Origin: an uncultured Faecalibacterium sp.
Lineage (GTDB): Bacteria; Bacillota; Clostridia; Oscillospirales; Ruminococcaceae
Assembly: GCA_900540455.1 (NCBI GenBank)
Contig: UQGD01000009.1
Coordinates: 4,226-68,225 of the forward strand
Direction of reading: 5' to 3'
DNA: 64,000 nt
Position numbers and translations under genes: made by a program. Below are positions 58,040 to 64,000 of this stretch, piece by piece (within the stretch, counting starts at the first letter, position 1; every line of letters starts with the position of its first letter). The notes below the pieces were generated by a model that saw nothing but the letters and a program-made list of their open reading frames with translations, made no database searches and had not been told where the DNA came from.

Positions 58040-59863
58040 ATGGCACAGGAGTTTTCCACCCGCTTTGCCCGCCATAAGGACGAGCTGGAATGGCTGTTCA
58101 TGGAGCTGTACCACAACCGGGAAGGGCTGGAGGTTCTGGAGCGGGAGATGGCAGAAGCCTACAACGCCCGCAGCGCCGAGCTGAAAGCGCTGGACAAGGC
58201 ACGCTCTGCCGACCCGGAGTGGTACAAGCGGGGCAATATGTTCGGCATGACCATGTACACCGACCTCTTTGCCGGAAATCTGAAAGAACTGGCAAAGAAG
58301 CTGCCCTACCTCAAGGAGCAGAAGCTGACCTATCTGCACCTGATGCCCCTGCTGCAGATGCCCCACCCTCACAACGATGGCGGCTATGCGGTGGAGGATT
58401 TCGATACCGTAGACCCTGCCCTTGGCACCAATAAGGATCTGGAAAACCTGACCCGGGAACTGCGGAAAGCGGGCATCAGCCTGTGTCTGGATTTTGTCAT
58501 GAACCACACCGCCAGCACCCACCGCTGGGCGATGGCGGCAAAGGCGGGCGACCCGTGGTTTCAGGCGTATTACCATCTCTATGACGACCGCACCATCCCC
58601 GACCAGTACGAGCAGACTGTGCCGCAGGTGTTCCCCAACACTGCCCCTGGCAACTTTACATGGTGTGAGGAAATGCACAAGTGGGTGCTGACCACCTTCC
58701 ACGACTACCAGTGGGACCTGAACTACGCAAACCCGGCGGTGTTCGTGGATATGACCAAGAGCGTCCTGCATCTGGCAAATCTGGGCGTGGAAGTGTTCCG
58801 CATTGATGCCGTGCCCTATATCTGGAAGCAGCTGGGCACGAACTGCCGCAATCTGCCGCAGGTGCACACCATCGTGCGGATGCTCCGCATGGTGCTGGAA
58901 TGCGTCTGCCCGGCGGTCATCCTCAAGGGCGAGGTAGTCATGGCACCCAAGGAGCTTGCCGCCTACTTCGGCACGCCCGAAAAGCCGGAATGCCACATGC
59001 TCTACAACGTGTCCACCATGGTCAACCTGTGGAGCGCCCTTGCCAGCCGGGACACCCGGCTGCTGAAAGCCCAGCTGGATGCCCTCCACGCCCTGCCGGA
59101 CAACTGCTGGTTTGTGAACTATCTGCGCTGCCACGATGACATTGGCTGGGGTCTGGACGAGGCAGTGGAAAACCGGCTCGGCATCGACCCGCAGAAGCAC
59201 AAGGAATATCTGTACCACTTCTACGAGGGCAATTTCCCCGGCAGCTGGGCAAAGGGTGAGCTGTACAACTACGACCCTGCCACCGGCGATGCCCGCAGCT
59301 GCGGCACCACCGCCAGCCTGTGCGGCGTGGAGCAGGCACTGGAAAAAGATGATAAGATTGCACTGGACTACGCTGTAAAGCGTGATCTTCTGTTGCACAC
59401 TGCCATGGCGTTCTTACAGGGCTTCCCCATGCTGAACTGCGGTGACGAAATTGCCCAGTGCAACGGCTGGGACTACAAAAACGACCCTGACCGTGTGGAG
59501 GACAGCCGCAATCTGCACCGCAGCCGCTTCAACTGGGAAAACGCAAAACAGCGCACCCGGAAGGGCACGCTGCAAAACCAGTTGTGGCAGGGCATGGAGC
59601 AGCTGCGCCAAATGCGGGCAGACCCCTGCTTTGCCCCGGATGCGTGGGTGACCACATGGGACAGCCACAACCCCGGCGTGCTGGCGCTGGTACGCAAGCG
59701 CGGCGAGGAAACGCTGGTGGGGCTGTTCAACTTTACCGAGTACCCGGCAGGAGCCAGTCTGGACGCTCTGGGCGGCGAGTATCACACCCCGGAGGGTGCT
59801 TCCGTCTGGCTGGCGGATGTGGAACTGGAACCGTATCAGGTGCTGCTGGTAAAAAACAAATAA
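58040..59863 (+). CDS. Amylosucrase-like GH13 enzyme
   Basis: A 607-residue cytoplasmic GH13 protein of the amylosucrase group (GH13_4). The N-terminal helical domain is followed by GMTMYTDLFAGNLKELAKKL, YLHLMPLLQMPHPHNDGGYA and VDPALGTNKDLENL, closely matching the amylosucrase pattern. LDFVMNHTASTH is region I, EVFRIDAVPYIW has the nucleophile, ILKGEVVMAP the acid/base Glu and LRCHDDIGWGLD region IV. Amylosucrases split sucrose and add the glucose to an alpha-1,4-glucan, freeing fructose; relatives simply hydrolyse sucrose or act as phosphorylases. Length and N-domain favour amylosucrase. With fructokinase next door, the pair handles both halves of sucrose. Confidence 0.85.
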   Translation: MAQEFSTRFARHKDELEWLFMELYHNREGLEVLEREMAEAYNARSAELKALDKARSADPEWYKRGNMFGMTMYTDLFAGNLKELAKKLPYLKEQKLTYLHLMPLLQMPHPHNDGGYAVEDFDTVDPALGTNKDLENLTRELRKAGISLCLDFVMNHTASTHRWAMAAKAGDPWFQAYYHLYDDRTIPDQYEQTVPQVFPNTAPGNFTWCEEMHKWVLTTFHDYQWDLNYANPAVFVDMTKSVLHLANLGVEVFRIDAVPYIWKQLGTNCRNLPQVHTIVRMLRMVLECVCPAVILKGEVVMAPKELAAYFGTPEKPECHMLYNVSTMVNLWSALASRDTRLLKAQLDALHALPDNCWFVNYLRCHDDIGWGLDEAVENRLGIDPQKHKEYLYHFYEGNFPGSWAKGELYNYDPATGDARSCGTTASLCGVEQALEKDDKIALDYAVKRDLLLHTAMAFLQGFPMLNCGDEIAQCNGWDYKNDPDRVEDSRNLHRSRFNWENAKQRTRKGTLQNQLWQGMEQLRQMRADPCFAPDAWVTTWDSHNPGVLALVRKRGEETLVGLFNFTEYPAGASLDALGGEYHTPEGASVWLADVELEPYQVLLVKNK

Positions 59864-59975
59864 GCAAAACGAGCCATCTGACTCTCTCTTTTCGCCAAAG
59901 TTTTCAGCGTGTTTTCTTGCACACTGCCGAAAGTGACCTATTCTCAAAAGTTCGCGTTTGCGCAGCGGAGCAATG

Positions 59976-59994
59976 AAAGCCCCAGTGGGGCTTT
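59976..59994 (+). terminator. Short terminator-like hairpin after the sucrose locus
   Basis: AAAGCCCC-AGT-GGGGCTTT, followed by a single further T and AAGCG. The stretch 59864-60165 has no gene; a GGGGC-CTC-GCCCC hairpin and GC-rich short repeats are all I see. Confidence 0.6.
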
Positions 59995-60165
59995 TAAGCG
60001 ACAGAACGGTCTTGCGCAGCAAGATGGAGGGGCCTCGCCCCGACAAGTTCACGTTGACACGGCTCGATTTTTGTGGTGATCTATCCCAACAATTTAATAT
60101 AACATATTTTACTTAGAGTTTCAGCTCGGCTTCCGAAGGAGCCGGAGCAAGTTTTTAACTTTCTG

Positions 60166-60242
60166 ATCGCTACATAACGAACCCGAACCAAGGCCATCCC
60201 AGAAGGGATGGTCAGGTTTAGGTTGTTGTGTAGCGATTTTTT
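60166..60242 (+). repeat. 72-base interrupted hairpin with T-run
   Basis: Nested stems ATCGCTACA/TGTAGCGAT, AACC/GGTT twice, and GGCCATCCC/GGGATGGTC, ending in TTTTTT. It may be a terminator or the folded end of a small transposable element. Confidence 0.6.
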
Positions 60243-60344
60243 ATTGCCAAATCCCGCACCGCACCTTGAAAATCGAAAGACCGTCTGCACGGGAAAGGCA
60301 GCCTCCAAACGCTCTGCGAAAAATACCATCTTCGCAGTCCTGAA

Positions 60345-60374
60345 TTGGTCAATCGATGGGTAAAGTCGTATAAT
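60345..60374 (+). promoter_or_regulatory. Promoter of the truncated HTH gene
   Basis: TTGGTC (60345-60350) and a consensus TATAAT (60369-60374), 18 bases apart, 40 bases before an ATG with AGGAGG. Confidence 0.7.
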
Positions 60375-60413
60375 GGTCATAAAGATTCCAAGAAAAACGC
60401 AGGAGGTTTCTTT

Positions 60414-60608
60414 ATGGCAAAACGAAAATCTACGATCGATGAGCGGCTTGCTACCGTAAAAGAATATACAGAAGCCGGAAAGCCTTACGAACAGATCGCA
60501 AGAGAAAGAGGATTCTCTTATCGGCAGGTCTATGCGCGAAGAAAGTGTCCGAAACATTGCCAAGCAGTACGGCTGGGATCTCATTACGCCGCAGAATATG
60601 GCAGATAA
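60414..60608 (+). pseudogene. Truncated transposase-type HTH protein
   Basis: The first 43 residues, TIDERLATVKEYTEAGKPYE then QIARERGFSYRQVYA, form a helix-turn-helix like those at the N-terminus of IS3-type or similar transposase subunits. After RQVYA the frame runs into unrelated sequence and stops at 64 residues. GCAGGAGGTTTCTTT precedes the ATG and a promoter is intact, so the truncated peptide may still be made. Confidence 0.65.
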
Positions 60609-61014
60609 GTTCATGAAATTCATTGAAACGATGGATATGAGCTTCTTCTATAAGCCGGTCCTGCTCAAAGCGATTTATGAGTATATGGACAGCAATGGCA
60701 GAGTTGCCCTGCCGGATGTGGTGGACTACTTTATTAACTTCTATGAGGACCGCAAGGCACATGGGATGATCGCAGAGAAATCCACCAGCATTTACCAGAA
60801 GGGCTGTTATACCCGGAAGGATGTGGAGAAGAACATCCTCTCCAACCCCTTCAAGCGCTTTGAGAATATGCGATTCTTGATGCGCTGCAAGGACGTGGAG
60901 ACTATCGAGGCAAACCCGATCATCTTCCGCAAGCTTACACGGGAAGATTGGCTGCATATTGTGGATGGCTGCGATAAGAGCCTTGAAAAATATTATGCAC
61001 GAGTCAAGAAATAA
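60532..61014 (+). pseudogene. C-terminal fragment of a DEAD/DEAH-type helicase-related protein
   Basis: A 160-residue open frame whose content (MADKFMKFIETMDMSFFYKP, VALPDVVDYFINFYEDRKAH, SNPFKRFENMRFLMRCKDVE) resembles the C-terminal region of large helicase/nuclease-type proteins found in restriction and defence loci. No helicase motif is present, and the frame starts inside the broken HTH gene. It is best read as the surviving end of a much larger gene. The family assignment is from memory of the pattern and is tentative. The 150 bases after it contain no gene. Confidence 0.5.
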
Positions 61015-61167
61015 TAGGAGGACTGAAAGGGCGCGTAGTTGTCGCAAGCAATGTTTTCGTCTATACAAAAACACCTTTTGCGTTGCAAAATGCTTGTTGG
61101 GGAAGTGACCCAAACCCCTTTGTTCTGCATTTTCCAATGCTGGCTGCGCATCCCGATGGGACGCTTT

Positions 61168-61686
61168 TTACCCGGTGATGTTCTCCGGGTCGTTGAGGAC
61201 TTGCATGAGGCGAGAAGCGGCTTCCGCCAGAGAATCATACTTCATCTGTTCGGGAACAGGCGCATCCAGAAGCGTAATGCCCCATTCCTGCATACATTCC
61301 GCAAGCTCCTGTTGTGCTTGCAGTGCAGCCTCCCGGCGCACCTCCAGGGAAGCGTCCGTGTCCAGCACATAGGCAACAGTAAATGCGCCGCTACGATCTT
61401 CCGTCAACTGCACCATGGAGTGGTGGTCAGTCCAGAAGTGGCAGAACCAGACCCCGCCGCCGATGTTTTCCATGTTATGGCGGAGATCTTCTTCACCGCT
61501 CCATTGCGGCACCTCGGAAAGAATACTCTGCAACTGCTCATACGCCTGCTGTTCGGCAGGGGTGGCTTTCTTGCAACGGTATTCCTGCTGGATGGTACGC
61601 TGCCAGTACAATGCCAGCTTGCCGCACTTTGCCTGCTCGATCGCATCCTGAATATCGGCTAAAATGCTGTACCGTGGTTCTCTCAT
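61168..61686 (-). CDS. Uncharacterised protein of the mobile element
   Basis: A 172-residue soluble protein. It begins MREPRYSILADIQDAIEQAK and contains GGGVWFCHFWTDHHSMVQLT followed by a helical C-terminal half rich in Glu and Gln (REAALQAQQELAECMQEWG). I do not recognise the family. No catalytic motif stands out beyond the His-rich HFWTDHH segment. ATG 61686 follows GGGGGTGTC closely; a TTG at 61704 is also in frame. It lies near XRE and relaxase genes on the same strand. Confidence 0.6.
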   Translation of the reverse strand: MREPRYSILADIQDAIEQAKCGKLALYWQRTIQQEYRCKKATPAEQQAYEQLQSILSEVPQWSGEEDLRHNMENIGGGVWFCHFWTDHHSMVQLTEDRSGAFTVAYVLDTDASLEVRREAALQAQQELAECMQEWGITLLDAPVPEQMKYDSLAEAASRLMQVLNDPENITG

Positions 61687-61815
61687 CTTGACACCCCCAA
61701 ACAATCAACTCTTTAGGAAGCAATGCATCCTATAAGAATGATTATAGCCGAAAGGCATGCAAAAGAAAAGCGCACCGGCTAAATTTCAGCCGATGCGCTT
61801 GCAAAGTTTGTGATT

Positions 61816-62154
61816 TTATTCCTCGTTTATGAGATAAGGGAGATTGCCGATATAGGTGTCCAGCAGATCGAGTGCCGCTTTTTTCTGGATGGGAGTCAAA
61901 CCTTCCAGCTTCTTTCGGATTTCATCGTCGGTCACATGGGATGCGCTGGGAACCAGATCGCACAGCAGTGTGTCTGCGGAAATATTCAGAGCATTCAGAA
62001 GTTTGACAATGGTGGCAAGACCGGGTTCCTTTAAGCCGCGCTCTACCATGCCGATATAGTTGGAAGAAAGCTCGGATTTTTCCGCAAGCTGTTCCAGCGT
62101 CAGCCCATGCTGTATCCGCTGCTCCCGTAGTCGCTGTCCAAAAAGCTCTTTCAT
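61816..62154 (-). CDS. XRE family regulator of the mobile element
   Basis: A 112-residue repressor with a full N-terminal HTH_3 domain (FGQRLREQRIQHGLTLEQLA, SELSSNYIGMVERGLKEPGL) and a helical tail (EGLTPIQKKAALDLLDTYIG). GAGGTTGCACT precedes the ATG. It probably controls transfer or maintenance genes of the element. The adjacent relaxase gene ends at 62316 upstream on the same strand, with a terminator between. Confidence 0.9.
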   Translation of the reverse strand: MKELFGQRLREQRIQHGLTLEQLAEKSELSSNYIGMVERGLKEPGLATIVKLLNALNISADTLLCDLVPSASHVTDDEIRKKLEGLTPIQKKAALDLLDTYIGNLPYLINEE

Positions 62155-62262
62155 AGTGCAACCTCATCCTATCGTGTTCTTTACACTCCATAGGATACCT
62201 GTCGGCCGCACCAACATACACAACCGAAAGAGATAAACCATTCCGTTAAAGATTGAATCAAC

Positions 62263-62310
62263 AAAAAAGATTACCGGGTGCAGACCTCTTGCGGTCAACT
62301 CCCGGCAATC
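62263..62310. terminator. Terminator of the relaxase gene
   Basis: GATTACCGGG pairs with CCCGGCAATC, with GACC/GGTC inside. T-runs flank it on both strands: TTTTTT on the minus side, TTTT on the plus side. Confidence 0.85.
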
Positions 62311-62315
62311 TTTTC

Positions 62316-63704
62316 TTATCGAACCTGCTCGTTCTCCTGTGCTGGCTTTTCCTCCGCAAAAAAGCGTTCCACGTTTTTCTGTGCCCGAACCAGTTCTTGC
62401 ATCTCGTTCCGTGCCTTGCGGTAGTCCGGGTAGGCTGCTTTCTTTTGGGTCAGTAGTTCTGCAAACTCCGCATCCAACTCCTTGACCTTCGGCAGTTTTT
62501 GCAGCCCGGCTTCGTCAAAGGCCGCTTTCGCCGCCTTGTGCAGGGTGATCTCCTCCCGGTGGGCTTCCAGATACTTTTTACTGTACCCCGACTTGCGGTA
62601 GGCATCATAGACCGGGCGGGTCTTGGCATAGTTGATGATGTGGGTTTTCAGGACGGCAATTTCTGTCAGCCTTGCTTCCGCCGCCTTGATGGAATCGCCC
62701 ATGGCATGGTAGCGTTCGGTTGCCGCCGTTGTTCGTTCCCGCAGTTCGTCGGCACTGCTGATCTTCTGCTCCTGCAAAAATAGCAGCGTCTTGGACATCT
62801 CTTTCAGGTTGAACTTCGTTGCCCACTTTTTGTAGCCGACACTTTTGCCCGCTGCCATTTTTCCCTGAATGTCCACCAGCAACTGGAAGGGTTGTTCTTT
62901 GGGCGGCTGCTTCTGATGTGGGAGGTGTTCTGCCTTTCCCTCCAGCACCGCCTTGATCTCATCCTCGCCATAGCCGGTGCCCAGTGTACGGAACCGGATA
63001 AAACGTTTCTGCCCCTTGCCCTTCACCGACGTGTACTTGCCACGTTTCACTTCATATCCCTGCCGCGCCAGCTTTTGCAGAAAAGTTTCGTAATCTCCCG
63101 GCTTTTCTGCAAGGATGGTGTCGATGATTCCGCACAGGCGGTCACGATTGCTCTCTTTCGGCGGGTAGACAATGCGCTTTTGACGCTCCCGATAGGGCTT
63201 CTTTTCAATGACGGACAGCTGATGCTCTAAGCAAATCAGGTCACTCAACCGCTGCACTGCCAACGCCGAAAAGAAAAAATCCCGGAACTTCCTGCTGCCA
63301 TTCAATGCTGTGGAGTTGAAGATCACATGGTTGTGGATGTGCTGCCGATCCGTGTGCGTTGCCACTACAAAGGCGTGCTTGCCCTTGGTAAAGCGCATAG
63401 CCAGTTCGTAGCCCACCTTGTTAGCCTCCTCTGCGCTGATCTCACCGGGTCGGAAGGACTGCCGTATCTGATAAGCAATTACATCGCTTTTCTGCCTGCG
63501 TCCGTTCACAAGGTCGTACTGCCGCTTGGTAAGCATAAACTCTTCATCTGCTGTCAGGGTGCTGCAGGCATAGCTGCTGACAAACTGCCCCTGCTCAGTC
63601 TTGTCCGGGTTTTCGATATAGTCCGTGCGATTTTTCAGGCAGGCCGCAACGGTCATGCCTTTGTTTTTGTGCAGCGCAATCAACCGTGTTGCTGCCAGTG
63701 CCAT
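62316..63704 (-). CDS. MobA/VirD2-family relaxase
   Basis: A 462-residue DNA strand transferase that nicks the origin of transfer and pilots the strand in conjugation or mobilisation. The N-terminus ATRLIALHKNKGMTVAACLK and RTDYIENPDKTE leads to the candidate catalytic Tyr region. ATHTDRQHIHNHVIFNS (about residues 115-131) is the metal-binding histidine triad. The C-terminal half is helical and charged, with no helicase or primase domain. The start is taken as ATG 63704. AGGAGG sits almost on it, so a slightly later start is possible. An oriT should lie just upstream but is not identifiable by eye. Confidence 0.88.
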   Translation of the reverse strand: MALAATRLIALHKNKGMTVAACLKNRTDYIENPDKTEQGQFVSSYACSTLTADEEFMLTKRQYDLVNGRRQKSDVIAYQIRQSFRPGEISAEEANKVGYELAMRFTKGKHAFVVATHTDRQHIHNHVIFNSTALNGSRKFRDFFFSALAVQRLSDLICLEHQLSVIEKKPYRERQKRIVYPPKESNRDRLCGIIDTILAEKPGDYETFLQKLARQGYEVKRGKYTSVKGKGQKRFIRFRTLGTGYGEDEIKAVLEGKAEHLPHQKQPPKEQPFQLLVDIQGKMAAGKSVGYKKWATKFNLKEMSKTLLFLQEQKISSADELRERTTAATERYHAMGDSIKAAEARLTEIAVLKTHIINYAKTRPVYDAYRKSGYSKKYLEAHREEITLHKAAKAAFDEAGLQKLPKVKELDAEFAELLTQKKAAYPDYRKARNEMQELVRAQKNVERFFAEEKPAQENEQVR

Positions 63705-63744
63705 CACCTCCTACAAAAAATGCCGCACATCGGCGGCATCAAAG

Positions 63745-63987
63745 TCATTTGGATAATTTTTCGTAATCAGAAGCACCAGCCAGATACACGGCTTCCAGCC
63801 GAACACTCTCTAATTCGTTACTGATTGCATCCAATTCCAGATAGAGGCTCCATGCTTCTTCGCCGATAAGAGCTTTCAACGCAATCTCTGCGGCAATCTT
63901 TTTCTGGATCAGTGCACGATATTCATCATCGTCTGCAAGTTGTCGTTGCAGAATATCTTTCAGATTTTCCCAATAATAGTCGGTCAT
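63745..63987 (-). CDS. Small helical protein upstream of the relaxase
   Basis: An 80-residue acidic helical protein, MTDYYWENLKDILQRQLADD at the start and AVYLAGASDYEKLSK at the end. It has no signal peptide, membrane segment or DNA-binding motif that I recognise. It lies 40 bases upstream of the relaxase on the same strand and is probably part of the transfer module. No clear ribosome-binding site can be judged because the window ends 13 bases beyond the ATG. Confidence 0.55.
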   Translation of the reverse strand: MTDYYWENLKDILQRQLADDDEYRALIQKKIAAEIALKALIGEEAWSLYLELDAISNELESVRLEAVYLAGASDYEKLSK

Positions 63988-64000
63988 AGCATCTGTGTCC

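Overview
The window looks like a chromosome segment of a moderately high-GC Gram-positive gut bacterium of the Clostridia. Gene content, Shine-Dalgarno starts, many TTG/GTG starts, a Trp T-box leader and the tilS-hpt-ftsH order all fit, and Faecalibacterium or a close Oscillospiraceae relative is my best guess. That assignment is inference; no marker such as rRNA is present.

Left part (1 to about 36,780), mostly core genome. A tryptophan T-box controls a TrpX-like binding lipoprotein. Next come two glycosyltransferase genes, a secreted SpoIID/LytB protein, a MerR regulator with its own 19-bp-spacer promoter, a Cof-type HAD phosphatase, a LacI regulator and two uncharacterised proteins with C-terminal membrane anchors. 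The housekeeping run rplI, dnaB, tilS, hpt, ftsH follows, on the minus strand. After it lie a YfhO membrane protein, dusB, an aldo/keto reductase with Fe-S domain, GntR, Fur and TetR regulators, niaR, a cytoplasmic GH13 enzyme, glgB, a large membrane protein, a trigger-factor-like PPIase coupled to a polyferredoxin, an acyl-CoA ligase-like enzyme and a secreted SGNH hydrolase.

Boundary (36,680-38,570). A 3' fragment of a tRNA-Arg(CCU) gene lies beside rho-independent terminators reading in its direction. This is the signature of the distal attachment site of an element that integrated into a tRNA gene. To its right the content is accessory: a two-gene HipA-like kinase module and a small element with IS200/IS605-type terminal hairpins.

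Right part (38,570-64,000), accessory. Two carbohydrate loci share one design: LacI regulator, lipoprotein, two permeases, glycoside hydrolases and a DUF624 membrane protein, with no ATPase gene. The first (39.2-48.4 kb) carries GH31 and GH13 alpha-glucosidases and should process alpha-glucosides. The second (49.3-59.9 kb) carries GH32, fructokinase and an amylosucrase-like GH13 enzyme and should process sucrose or short fructans. It is divergent around an operator-rich promoter region. Between the loci lies a patch of broken mobile-element genes and a second copy of the IS605-type end, inverted relative to the first. From 60 kb on there are remnants (a truncated HTH protein, a helicase C-terminal fragment), then XRE, relaxase and small proteins of a mobilisable element that runs off the window. 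No rRNA, complete tRNA, CRISPR array, intact transposase or integrase was found.
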